A stretch of 64,000 bases of DNA, taken from contig CAIIXF020000008.1 of NCBI GenBank assembly GCA_903813345.2, positions 38,378,867 to 38,442,866 of the forward strand. The letters are read 5' to 3'. The notes beneath the pieces were generated by a model. That model was not told where the DNA came from and made no database searches. It saw only the letters and a program-made list of their open reading frames with translations. Position 1 is the stretch's first letter; every line of letters starts with the position of its first letter. Below, in pieces: positions 49,720 to 61,330 of this stretch. The translations under genes and the position numbers were made by a program. Source of the DNA: Owenia fusiformis. Lineage: Eukaryota; Annelida; Polychaeta; Sabellida; Oweniidae.

Positions 49720-49838
49720 CACTCCCCTCAAAAAGTTTGGCAACATGAATCCCAAGTTTTGCAACAGGAGTTAACTGCTATTAAAACAAAATCCTGCAAA
49801 CGATGAATGGACGGGTGCCAAACTTATAGTGGGCGGTG
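49720..49838. mobile_element. Short relative of the CACTCC...AAGTTTGGC family
   Basis: CACTCCCCTCAAAAAGTTTG and AAACTTATAGTGGGCGGTG bound only 119 bp, again with TA on both sides. It looks like an internally deleted copy of the 48307 element. A further decayed end is visible near 31942. Confidence 0.82.
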
Positions 49839-50054
49839 TAGTTTTTGTAATTCCTTACTTGTCTTATGACGTGTAGTTGCATAGCTTCTCACCAGCTGTA
49901 TATAGCCAGTATAGAGCCACAGTATAGTGACCCATAGTGAATGTGACCTCATGTTGAATCTTTACTATCACTTTCTTGAGCCTTCATTGTAACACTCCGA
50001 TCCATCTACCTGAAATGTAAATCAAAGTATGACAATTATCCCCGGCGTTGACTA

Positions 50055-50300
50055 GATCAGGCGCAATTCATTGTGTTACGCAATCCAGTGACTGGCGCAA
50101 TTCACTCTCTGACGCATTGATTGATTACCTGGCACAATCTAGTGATCGGCGCAATTTAGTGACTGTCGCAATTTAATGTCAGGCGCAATCCAGTGACCGG
50201 CGCAATTTAATGACTGTCACAATTCAATATGCACAATCTAAAGACCGGCCAAGGCTAGTAACAGGCGCATTGAATCCAGAAATAACGGATGCAATCCCGT
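50055..50300. repeat. Degenerate minisatellite of about 20 bp
   Basis: About twelve variants of GGCGCAATTTAGTGACT / GGCGCAATCCAGTGACC follow each other. Confidence 0.75.
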
Positions 50301-51119
50301 GACTGGCTGACAATAATACACGCTGGTACATGTTATTTACATGTAGCTCTGATTCAATATTTAAGAAGCTTTAATTGAAGTATAGAGTTTGTACTAAATG
50401 CAGCTTCACATGTACTAGTCACCCTATATACAGCTAATGTGACAGCTATTCAATGCAGCGTTACGTGTGCATGCAGCTTAAGATTAAGTGCGTTTTCTAC
50501 GAGCAATTCTTCAACGCTGTGCACGTGACTTAACACTCAGGAGTTCAATTTTATTTTTCTTTGTATCTAGGCAGTCTCACTTTCTAAATCACAGAGAATA
50601 ACAATGAAGTACAAAAATCAATTCTAATTTCCAATGAGAAATAGTCAAGGTGGCCATGTCTAAATCACCATTTTACTCTTCAGATTTTGACTTAACTGTA
50701 AAATGTTTGGAATTTCAACATAATTTAGAATATCGGCTACACGAATGTTGTTTTTATTCCTCGCTTATTTCACTCTTTTCAATTGTACTTGATATTTTAA
50801 AGTATAACCACCGTGACTTTTTTCACCGGTTGTGTATCGTTGCTGCACATCGCACTGTTGTTCATGTTATTTATTATTGTGTATTTCAAAATCAGAGAGA
50901 AATCGGCTAGATTAAACCACACAAAAGCATGCATTTAAAACTCAAAATTCAAGTGCTTTGCAAAGAGTAATTTAATTCTTATTTGAAAAGAGAGAATCTG
51001 GAAAGAATATTACCAAACGTAATTTTAGCAAGGAGAATTTGTTAACAGCGATATTCATCAGTTTCTTTTTTCAAATTGTTGTTATCAGTTGCTGTCTTCA
51101 GCCATAGCATCTTTAAGAC

Positions 51120-51760
51120 ACTTTGCATATTTGACACGTTACACGTGTCTCACTTAAATTAGTTCTTTCCCAGGCAAATGTCATCTCTTGTATTTAACAC
51201 TTTACTCGATTCACTCTTGGTATTTTCGAGGCAGATTTCATCACTTCTATTAGACACTTTACACGTGTATCACCCTTGGTATTTTAGAGGCAGATTTCAT
51301 CGCTTGTGTTAGACACTTTACACGTGCATCACCGTTGGTACAATTAAGGCAATTTCATCACTACTATTAGACACTTTACTCGTTTATCACCCTTGGTACA
51401 ATTAAGGCAATTTCATCACTTCTATTAGACACTTTACTCGCGCATCACTCTTGGTATTTTCAAGGCAGATTTCATCGCTTGTGTTAGACACTTTACACGT
51501 GTATCACCATTGGTATTTTAGAGGCAGATTTCATCGCTTGTGTTAGACACTTTACACGTGTATCACCCTTGGTACAATTAAGGCAATTTCATCACTTCCA
51601 TTAGACACTTTACTCGTATATCACCCTTGGCATTTTCGGGGTAGATTTCCTCACTCCTGTTAGACACTTTACATCATAGTGTATCACCCTGGCAGATTTC
51701 ATCACTTATATTAGAAACTTTACACGTGTACCACCATTGGTACTTAAAGGCATTTAAAGT
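51120..51760. repeat. 58-59-bp satellite with ACACGTGT core
   Basis: TTAGACACTTTAC recurs at a spacing of 58-61 bp about nine times (from near 51249 to 51712), with TTTCATCACTTCTATTAGAC and CACCCTTGGTA in each unit. Many units carry the palindrome ACACGTGT. Confidence 0.9.
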
Positions 51761-52348
51761 CGCCCCCACTACCATCTCTCAACTTGAACAAAACATGTTT
51801 TACATATAGGAGACCAGGCTTGTCATTTATATCTTTTCTAAAGATTACGCACATGGTACTGGCTTCACGTAGACTCTCGACAAATCTTGTCATTAGTGAA
51901 ATATTCAACCGTTTGACCACCTCTTCTATTTTAATCTATCAAACTTAGGTTGGAGAAAAGTATTCGAAGGGAAACCATTGCAATGGCCTCGTGCATTGAC
52001 ATGTTGGATCCTTTCAATTGCCGGAGTGGAAGTACTTTGCATACTTAGTATTACCCTGGGAAGAATCCATAATTTCCCTTTCAGCGAATCCCATTTGGAA
52101 TTCCTCTTTGAATATTTCATAATCCTTTCATCATTTAACAGCAAATGTTTTTCCAGGAGACTTTCCTGGTAAATTCCAGTAATAAAAATGCTTCAATAAT
52201 AAAATCATTTCTCCCTAAGTACTAGTATAATAATTGGTGCTTTAATTATACAGCAATGTTGAAACCATATGGTAGTATAACTCCAGATGCAACAAAAATG
52301 CACCTTTTATATTGTATAGTATAAGGCTTTGAACATTAATGCAACCAT

Positions 52349-52559
52349 CAGGCCGTAGCCAGGATTTGCCAAGAGGGGGTTCACTTTTTGAAAATTCCAG
52401 GTGGGGTTCACTACTGACAATTTTGGTCCAAAAATGGCCAAAATCACCTAAAAGTGCTTAGAATGGTGAAAAACTGCATGATTGTGAAAGAATGTTTGAC
52501 CGGGGGGGGGGGGGGGGTCGGACCCATCGACCCCCCCCCCCCCCCTGGCTGCGGGCTTG
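52349..52559. mobile_element. MITE with AGCCAGG ends and a G/C homopolymer hairpin
   Basis: CAGGCCGTAGCCAGG and CCTGGCTGCGGGCTTG bound 211 bp, flanked by ACCAT (52344-52348, 52560-52564). Near the right end a run of about 16 G is followed by TCGGACCCATCGA and about 15 C. Confidence 0.75.
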
Positions 52560-52901
52560 ACCATGATATAATTCTTGCAACTATAAAGCGAACATAATAT
52601 GAATCTTGCAACTATAATTACTGTCCTTGCAAAATCAGTTACCCGTGAATTGCATTCAATCAGTCTCGTTTTAGAACTACAGGGTGGGCCGAAAAACGTC
52701 CATATTTTTGTTTTTGCTACAACATTTTTAATATTACAGACACATTTTTAAATCATATATCATTGGAAAGACAATTAATTTTCCATCAAAATGATAATAA
52801 ATAAGTAAATAAATGAACAAATAAATATGTATCATGGATGAGCACATGAATGGTGATTGTGATACGCGTCCATTGTTTATGTCATATATCACACCCTTCT
52901 A

Positions 52902-53980
52902 CGAGGGGTGATCGGGAATTTCTGGACCGTTGGCTCTATTTTTGCCATTTTTTATCCTTTCTTACTGATTTTTTCACATAATATAAACCAAATATATAGG
53001 ATCACCTCACGAAGATTTCATTGTTCTATGCCATCATTATCTTATTATTTTTGTTACCATGGTAACCGGTGACGCGACAAGGTGGAGCTCAGAAAAAATA
53101 CCAAATTTGAAAAACAACAGTAATATGAAAAAATACCAAATTTGAAAAACAACAGTAATTTTATATGATGTTTGGACACTGTATTCATTGCTGAATATGT
53201 GACATACTGTCTTGGTTGTATTATTTCATTAAGTATATTCATTAATGTGCATCTGTCATTATTCTTCCATCATTTATAATACTTCAAACTAGTTACCAGT
53301 ACTTTGTAAGCATTTGTTATGCCTTTTCACCCAGTCCTGAAAGACGTGGTGTGTGAATTCCTGAATGATCTCATTACTGGCCTCAAAGTGGATACCTCAT
53401 AATTTTGTCTTCACTGTTGGGAAAAGATAGAAATCACAGTCAGCTAAGTCTGGGGAATACGGTGCGTGTGGTACACGGCATTGGGAATACGGTGCGTGTG
53501 GTACACGGCCACAGCCGATGGAAACAATCACATTTTGTAGGCAAAGACGGCCTGTATCACATCTTTCAGGAATAGGTGAAAAGGCATAACAAATGCTTAC
53601 AAAATGCCTGTAACTACTTTGGAGGATTAGAATTGATAGAAGAATAATGCCAGTTATTATGAACATTAATGAATATACTTAATGATATAGTACAACCTAT
53701 TTGAGGATGTTTGTAACATATTCAGCAATGAATACAGTGTCAAAAAATGTAATATAAAACTACTGTTGATTTTCAAATTTGGTATTTTTCTGAGCTCCAC
53801 CTTGTCGCGTCACCGATTACCATGGTAACAAAAATAATGGGATAATGATGTCATAGAACAATGAAATCTTCATGATGTGATGCTATTTATTTGGGTTATA
53901 TTATGTGAAAAAATTAGTAAGAAAGGATAAAAAATGGCAAAAATAGAGCCAACGGTCCAAAAATTCCTGATCACCCCTCG
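52902..53980 (-). mobile_element. Mariner relic that is almost one long hairpin
   Basis: CGAGGGGTGATCGGGAATTT and AAATTCCTGATCACCCCTCG ends with TA on both sides (52900-52901, 53981-53982). The inverted similarity runs about 430-450 bp into each side (52902 to about 53350, about 53550 to 53980), for example TTACCATGGTAACCGGTGAC and TTGTAAGCATTTGTTATGCC. Only about 200 bp in the middle are single copy and hold a transposase fragment. Confidence 0.9.
53397..53666 (-). pseudogene. Mariner transposase fragment
   Basis: The minus-strand frame contains PHAPYSPDLADCDFYLFPTV, the C-terminal catalytic block of mariner transposases (D in YSPDLAxxDF). PHAPYS is preceded by a partial second copy caused by a 28-bp DNA duplication at about 53453-53508. 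The remaining two thirds of the protein are absent. Confidence 0.8.
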
Positions 53981-54034
53981 TATGTTATGTTACATTTATG
54001 AATGAATTCTGCTACAATTTCAATTTCTTTATTT

Positions 54035-54400
54035 TCACAAGACATACAATATTGGAAAAAAGGGAATCGTCCTCCATGTTGAAAGGTGTTTAATTGGGTT
54101 GCCGTGTGATACAAGTTTATCGAGCATTTGCTTTCTATATATACTGTATTTTTTACATGAACGCATTATGTGTTTTTCGTTTTCTATTAAATTGCAAACC
54201 TCGCAAATTCTTTCATCGATCTTTAATTTTGGGCGTTCGTATCTACCCGTTTCTATTTTTAATTTGTGGTTACTGATACGAAACTTTGTTAGACTTCGTC
54301 GTAAATGCCCATTTGAAATTGAATCTAAATATGGTTCGAACCTGAAATTGCTTTTAAATATTTTGTATGTATTCAGTTTGCGACATTGGTCGGAATTCAA
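54035..54400 (-). pseudogene. LINE ORF2 C-terminal piece
   Basis: 121 codons with the layout R(K)LNTYKIFKSNFRFEPYL, then FRISNHKLKIETGRY, then a C-x2-C-x7-H-x4-C zinc-binding-like motif in CEVCNLIENEKHIMRSC. This block is typical of the end of ORF2 in several invertebrate LINE clades. No catalytic RT motif remains. Confidence 0.75.
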
Positions 54401-54755
54401 TTGATTTCGCCAATAATCTTCAAACTAATTTTTGATTTACAAACAACTTCGGATGCGTCAATAGTATATTCTTTTACATCTAAAGTATTATTGATATTGC
54501 TGGGAGTATCTCCTGAAAATGATATATTTCTAATTTATCGATTACACTTTTAAAGTTCAGCATCCACGATGACTTGTTGTTCTTTGATAAGTCATTTGAT
54601 GTAGTAAGTGCTTCTGATAATAAGATGCATGACGTATTTAACATGTGATTATAGAAATTAGTAACTTGTTTTAATATATTTATATATAGTGGGTATATAG
54701 TGGGTATTTCCCAAGCTCTCCATAAATTGCTAAATTTGTTGATTTTTTATTTACT

Positions 54756-54980
54756 TTAAGAATAACAAAAAGATAACAGAAGTTTCGCAGATGGAAATCG
54801 TCTGCCATTTGTAAACCATTCATTCAAATCTTTTGTAGAAAAGGAATTCGACATGCCCCATATTTCAGATCCATATAAGATTATTGGAACTACCAATTGT
54901 TCAAAAATCTTTATTCCTATTGAAGGTTTCTGCCAGGTGTTGGTAATAGTATAGCCTAAATAACGCAGAGAAATCTGCAT
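54756..54980 (-). pseudogene. LINE ORF2 piece after the RT core
   Basis: Short frame with FEQLVVPIILYGSEIWG, the common VxPILLYGSEIWG block that follows the RT palm in LINEs. Separated from the next piece by frame breaks. Confidence 0.75.
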
Positions 54981-55479
54981 GAAATAGTTGCATTTTTACT
55001 CATTTTGAGACATTTTGGAGATAATGCCTATTATAGGCTAAAATTATCATGAACTGATCAATAATGATGTTTTACTTATAACTAACGTTATTGATATTCT
55101 GGATGGCGGGCAATGCAATAATAGACACCAGAAGAGGAAATTATGGAAAACTACTCCACTATCATGGGTTATCGCAAAATTTCATCTGAGTTTCTTTGCA
55201 AAACATGTTTGAAGCAAATATCAATTTATCTAACAATCTTACTTTATAACAGTATTAAGCTCAAATCATAGCGAAATGTTGTTTTCGACGAGTACTACCC
55301 CATGATACAGAAATGACTATAGAGTCACTAATAGCCATTCATATTTTATGAATCATACATCATTTTGCTGGAAATTGAATTATGTTTCAAATGGTATATA
55401 ATTTATGGATATTTCTAACATACCAGCGAAGATATTACAAAAATAAAAATATGGACGTTTTTATTGGGCCACTCTGTAC

Positions 55480-57473
55480 ATCCATTGCAACTCATGCGCA
55501 GTCTCTCTCAATGATCATAGATTGGTACTTAAATAATTGAACAAACTCACCCAATACAATACAACAACAAAAAATATTTCACAACAATAACATTGCAAAA
55601 TATCATGAACTCAAAAAGGTAGATCAATAAATCTGATGAATTTTTAATAATGCTATAAAATGTGGTGCAAGCGTTATATTTTATGGCTAAAATAAAAAGT
55701 CAATATCACTGCCAATAAAACACCGTTTCGTAGTCAATGGTGATATAAAACTTGACATGGAAACATTTTCGATCTGATGAAGTTACATGAAATTGCACCA
55801 CGTTTAATTTTACAGTATGCATGTTTCCCTATGAACCATTTGCATCCCCTTCTTGGCAGTGACAGCTAGAGAACTATTCAGTGGAAGATCTAGAAAATTA
55901 GAAACCATGTGTTTTTCGACAGAAAGCATCATGTGTATCCTATTGGGGGAGAGTGCTCTGTACCTTTCTGCTCCTCTCGTTGGAAAAGCTAGAAATTATG
56001 AATGTTTTCAGAGAGATAGCTAATTATTCAATTTGCAGAGAAAGAGTTTCACCAAGAGAGCTTATCGTAGCAATGCGTATCCCAAAGTGGGGATAACAAC
56101 AAACCATTCTTAAACCTAGACACTATATACTAGATGTGTTTCTTTGACAGTGTCGATAACCACGTGTATACTCTGGGGGGGGAGAAGAGTTTCAAACCGT
56201 ATACGTGCCCAGGTACAACTTTTTGGAGAGCTAGGAAGATAGTCCCCTTGGTAGCCAGCAAGTTAAATATTATGTCAGTAATCAAAGTACGACGTCCTCA
56301 GTTATTCCCTACTGACCACATCGGAACATCAAACTTGAATAATCAGATGATTTCCCAAGAAAGGAATGCAAAATTGGAGTAATCTAATTCGGGCTGCCAA
56401 TAAGAACATATAATCAAAACAATTACACAGCCCCGTCTACTGAGCCTAAAGTCAAACATATCAAATGCACAGTCCTCTGACCGTATTGAGGATGATTTTT
56501 AAGTATTTATGGAGATGCGATCTTAACGATCTCGAATGTAGTTTTGAAGGGTTTTATGAATGTGATGTAAATATTAGCTTCTTATAGGGTAGAAATGTAG
56601 TTTTGTGACTTTTGAACTACACCACTGTCTGATGAAATATAAACTCTGATTATTTACAAAGTATTTATAGAGCCAGGGTCCTGTCAAGAGCAGACCTCAC
56701 TAAAAAAGTAGCTGGCTATGTGTTTGGGAAAGATATAGCCTGTAAAACCTTTAAAACAAAATATTAATACACTTATTTCAGTGGTAACCTCGCAATGTGC
56801 AAGAAGAGAAACTCTCGAGTTTCTCAAGTTTCAAATCGACAAAGTCCTCAAAAAATGCCCACGGACCATTGCTTCATTTTCGATACATTATGAATTACGA
56901 TACTAAGACTCTATTTCTCGACAGGCAGCTCAACTAAAATTAGCTTAAAGTCAATCTGCTTGCAAAATTGGAATATTTATGCCTTTCTTAAGACTTGTCT
57001 ACAAATCCAGGATCCTTTTAAATTAGTGACATCACTCAATCAAAGAAGCTTTGCCTAGCAACAACAATCCATCACCATGACAACCGACTTACCAAAATGA
57101 AGCTGGTGATTAAAGTGAGGCTTGGTGAGCCTTCGAACTTTATTGGTCATTCACCGAGAAAAGGTCATCTGCTAAACCCGAATTACAACAAAACAAACCT
57201 CAAATTGACATGACTTAAACAATTGAGACGTTGAGATGAGTAACTTGGAATCTTCGATATTCAGTATTTGGAATGACACAATTTATTCAACATTGGATAA
57301 GACTACTTCTGATTCTGTAATCTAATTTGGAGATGAAATTAACCGAGTTGATTAACTTGACTTCGGAGAGGGTTGATTTTACACACTATTTTTAGCAATG
57401 GCATCATACTGTGTATCCATTTACAATGGAAAGAAAGTCTTTGTTTTGACGTGATATTATGTAATGCCACTTT
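55480..57473. other. Intergenic stretch, nothing recognised
   Basis: No exon or repeat could be supported. Confidence 0.4.
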
Positions 57474-57827
57474 CACGCGGTCCTAACTTCGACCGTTAAT
57501 TTGAATTTTTGACCTACCAGGTGCATGAAAATCAAGGATTGCGAGTCTCATACTGCACCGTTTTTCTTCAAACTTAAACCATTAAAAGCAGAACTGTCGG
57601 TGCATTACTTTATTGTAAAGAGTCCCTCGTTCTAGCAGCGTTTTGGTCCCCAGCTGTTAGAAGGCCTTGAAGAAAATAATGTACCATCAGAAAGGGATTT
57701 GTGTTATGCTTTGAGTGGAACAAATTTGAAGAAAAACGGCGCAGTATGAGACTCGTAATCCTTGATTTTCAAACATCCGGTAGGTCAAAAATTCAAATTA
57801 ACGGGCGGTCGAAGTTAGAACCGCGTG
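57474..57827. mobile_element. CACGCGG-family MITE, copy 2
   Basis: CACGCGGTCCTAACTTCGAC and GAAGTTAGAACCGCGTG bound 354 bp flanked by the 5-bp duplication ACTTT (57469-57473, 57828-57832). The arms are longer than in copy 1 (about 150 bp) and include GGTCCCCAGCTGTTAGAAGG near the centre, also found in copy 1. Confidence 0.92.
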
Positions 57828-57832
57828 ACTTT

Positions 57833-58887
57833 GGTTAAAAAGACGCCCATTTAAATATCCCCAACATGACTTCCAGTCCCATATGATCTCAACAAAACAC
57901 TCATTTGTTATTTCAAAAAATCCCATGAAATGAGGACCAAGTGATTAAACATGTACAGTTGAAGCGACGGTTATGTCCGCCATTTGTGACAACGGTATCT
58001 GACTTTACCGTAGTCAGGCTATTCCGGTGTGATTATACAGTATGTATTTTACCATGAATAAACCGAGTCTTTCCCATGTGAAGATAAACAAGTGTTACCC
58101 TACCTTACGAAGGGACAGCTATGATCTGATAATTTTTTGAAGAGGATTGGAGTTTCTGAAGTTCAATCAGATCCATCGGTAATTCATACAATGATATAGC
58201 TTGGCAAAACTTTATGGTAATTCCTTGGAAGGTTATATAAGCTTCATAAAATCATTGGTAATTCCTTTTGGAGATATCTATAGGCATTTAATTTAGAATA
58301 GATTCATTGGAAATCAATAATTATTCAAATAAAAAATTCACTGGTAATTTCAAGTAAGATGTTGAATCCTACTAAATCAGAGGGATGATCCAAACATTTT
58401 TGGAACTATTTGAAATGGATTCTCCATCTGTTTATCTTTTTATCTCCTCGCTCTGTACAAAGTTAGGTGAAAATAGCTTTGGAAAATGCTGAGTGATCAC
58501 TTACCCATCTGCCTGTCTAGATCACAATTAAGGTGCGCAAAGCTGAATGCTTTTTGAACATGTTTATAAAAGGCATCAATATGATATATTTGTAAGATTA
58601 TGTGTAAAATTTCAAGTTCTTCAGGGCAAAGTCTCTTTCAGATTAAGATGTCCACGATGGCTAGAATTCCCCAAATTCTCATATGATTTTGAACTTAATG
58701 CAAGTTAATTGCCAATGTTAAATGGTTGGAGGATCCTTTCAGTGAATCAGCCAGATTTCTCCTTCTTCTCTGCCTACCTAAATTATTTACACTATTCATG
58801 TATGTTATGTTCTAGAAAACAACATGCAGGTTGAGGTGCTATCTAAAATACAGTAAAACCTATCTAGTACGAATGCCACCGGGATCA
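57833..58887. other. Intergenic stretch with weak GGTAATTCC repeats
   Basis: GGTAATTCMTT-like words recur four or five times at 58170-58350. Nothing else could be supported. Confidence 0.4.
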
Positions 58888-58995
58888 GCCAAAATTGTGG
58901 TCCCATTTCAAGATTGCCAAAATTGTGGTCCCATTTCGAGATGTCAAATTGTGGTCCCATCTTAAGATTGCCGAAATTGTGGTCCCATTTCAGGT
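58888..58995. repeat. 26-28-bp minisatellite, four copies
   Basis: AAATTGTGGTCCCATTTCAA occurs four times in a row with small changes (CCAAAATTGTGGTCCCAT...). Confidence 0.9.
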
Positions 58996-59689
58996 ATTTT
59001 ACATTTTACGGTTGAACATGTTTGCTACTATTATGGAAATAGGTATAGTCCGCAATACTAGCAGATGGATGACTTATTCCAATGAAGCAATCATATTTTG
59101 TTGATTAAGCCAAGATGCTGTGAATGAATGTTTATCCAGTTGTAGTGAAACTTACGTACTTCTACATGGAAAAACTTGGATACCACCTTTCTCTAGTTAA
59201 ATGGCACAGTTCTATTCTAGAGGTTTGACCCTTTATAATGAGAAAAAGAATGTCATCATTCCTCTGAAAGAGAGCGTCTTCTGAATCCTCACACATACTC
59301 CTTGGATAGTGAAATGACATGTTGTTAGGTCTCAGCACGGGCCAAACTAAAAAGGACTGTGTTTTCTCATAATGAATGCTGTATCAGTATTAAACCTATA
59401 TTTAAACTAAGATTTAAACCAGTATTAAATCTTTATCTTGCACCAAAGCTCTGTTCCCATTCTTCCTCCAAATGATCCCATTTCATCGAATCTGCGCACC
59501 AGGAAGGTTAAACTTAGAGACAAAAGAGAAGTTTCCTCAAGCTATAGGGTAAATTATGGATAATCGTAAACATGTAGGAAAGGAACCACTCACTGATTTG
59601 AATGAGAAAGCGATCAGAGATTTGAATGAGACTAGAGACTTTGAAAATTTTGAGGCACATTTTCTTCCAAATTTGACCTGAAATTAATA

Positions 59690-59790
59690 ATGACCAAAAT
59701 GCCCATTTTCGGGGCCTTAAGGCCTTTTTTGGCAATTTTTTTTCTTGGCCCACCCAAGGGGACCCCAGCCCTCCAGATCCGCCAGTGCTA
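59690..59790 (-). mobile_element. Likely transposon end (CACTGGCGGATC type)
   Basis: Read on the minus strand from 59790 the sequence starts CACTGGCGGATCTGGAGGG and is followed by a G-rich tract, a start I have seen in dispersed elements of marine animals. The other end was not identified. Confidence 0.35.
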
Positions 59791-61277
59791 ACATGAATAT
59801 TGTTAATTTAATAATATATACAGTATACTCTAAATCTCAACCTATGACTGAACTGGACATATACATACAACTAGTTTTATGTTAGAGAAACAAAAACTGA
59901 ATCTGACTTACCAGTTACTCTGCCGTGTTTAGGCAGCTACATACTAGATAGTACATATAATCCATTGCCTATATCATTTCACCTGGTATCGCTTTTACTG
60001 CATATTTTCCCAACAGGCTCTCGACTACACTTCCTCTTGAGCTCTCTTGCAATAGTACTAATAAATCTACGTCAAGTCTCTTTCTATCTTTTAACTGTTC
60101 AAAGACTGCTAGGCTAAAAATCAATGCTGTTATATTACCAGGTTTTGATAATAATACTCAAGCATGTAGAATTGTAGAAATAGCATACTCACTGCCGAGT
60201 TTGTCAATATCACGGGGATCTCGAGCTCAGTTTTCGAGGCAAGCGAGACTAGTCAAAATATCAATATTCCTTACATAGCATGAAATTCAAGATAGAATTA
60301 GCGATCGTTTTATATTGAGTCTCATATAATTCTTGTAATTTCTGTTAAAAAAATCAAAAACGTTTACTATTCACCAATTATTTATTTATTGGTTTAATTA
60401 TTTACCTTATTTATGCCCGGGTATTTATGGCCTTCTTTTTAGTATTCATTTAATTTATGGCCTTTTTTCCAGTGTTGTTCATATTTTTTTTTACTGGATT
60501 TCGTCTAATTAAGACTCCAGCTTTATACTTTCTATCGTTATTAATCTTATTTAATTGCTTTCCTTTTATTGTTCACCTTATTCATTTGCTTTATTTTTTA
60601 TTTTTCTCTATTTTCATGGACTTTCTTTTCATAGTTTACCTCATTTTTGTATTTCCTTTTATTTTCACCTTATATGGGCCTTCTGGAGAGCTGACAGCAG
60701 AGACATCTATTAATCTTAGAAGATTATATTTGGAATTGTGAAGAACACAAATTGCAGTCGATTGTAATTACCATACTTTTTAAATCTTTATTGGCGTCAT
60801 AACTTCAACGATTTAGATTTGTGTAACATTGGAGCTAAGCGTTACGTTGACTGCAGTTATCGTAACATTTGCATATTTCATAAGAGGGGTAGAATATGTG
60901 TTTTTTACATTTAACTCTAGGTTATCTTGCTAGTTTTGAGATAAGCAACATATTTTATTCTCTTCATGGTACATTGCACATGCGGTGAATGATGATGAAA
61001 ATTGCACTGAGCACGTAAGAATTTCACCCGTGCGCACATCAAACCACTAAAAATGACAAAAATGAGGAACTCTGTGTAAATTGAATTCAGCTTGTAATTG
61101 CAGTGCTACAAGTTCCCGACATGTGGGTCATCCCTTGATAGTGATGAAAACTCACTGAGTTTTTAAATTGCTTATTTCTGTCAACAAGTCGTAAAACGGT
61201 CCCATTGCCTTGACGACGTAGAATATTGATATGAAAGGTGATTCATACATTATCCATCCGTAATATAAACACTTAAC

Positions 61278-61330
61278 AGGGTTGGCCAAAAACGTCAATA
61301 TTTTTTTTATTTTGAAATATCATATTTGAA
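61278..61330 (+). repeat. Solitary transposon end related to the 52680 element
   Basis: ACAGGGTTGGCCAAAAACGT followed by CAATATTTTTTTT resembles the ends of the 52680-55476 element. No mirrored partner was found nearby. Confidence 0.5.

Larger units (their letters stand above)
54015..54985 (-). mobile_element. Non-LTR retrotransposon (LINE) 3' fragment
   Basis: Two minus-strand frames (54980-54756 and 54400-54035) carry consecutive pieces of the region after the reverse transcriptase catalytic core, and the fragment ends in AATAAAGAAATTGAAATTG, a LINE-like short 3' tail. 5' truncated and frame-broken. Confidence 0.75.
52680..55476. mobile_element. Outer TIR element hosting nested insertions
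   Basis: CAGGGTGGGCCGAAAAACGT at the left and AAACGTCCATATTTTT-type sequence (reverse complement) at the right, TA outside (52678-52679, 55477-55478). Inside lie the hairpin mariner (52902-53980) and a LINE tail (54015-54985). A lone related end is at 61278. Own coding capacity is not visible. Confidence 0.7.

Noticed and set aside
57090-57170. Donor GTAAGT on the minus strand with a short upstream frame
   Set aside because: All frames from the available acceptors contain stops. Only a very short ATG-started frame remains.
60202-60262. Minus-strand candidate exon SLASKTELEIPVILTNSA|GTGAGT, and a 25-bp candidate at 59912-59936
   Set aside because: Their phases would even fit upstream of the first CUB exon, but both are tiny, have weak acceptors, lie about 17 kb away and show no domain similarity.
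60457-60741. 94-codon Phe/Leu-rich frame resembling a membrane protein
   Set aside because: It comes from a T-rich degenerate repeat. The hydrophobicity follows from poly-T composition.
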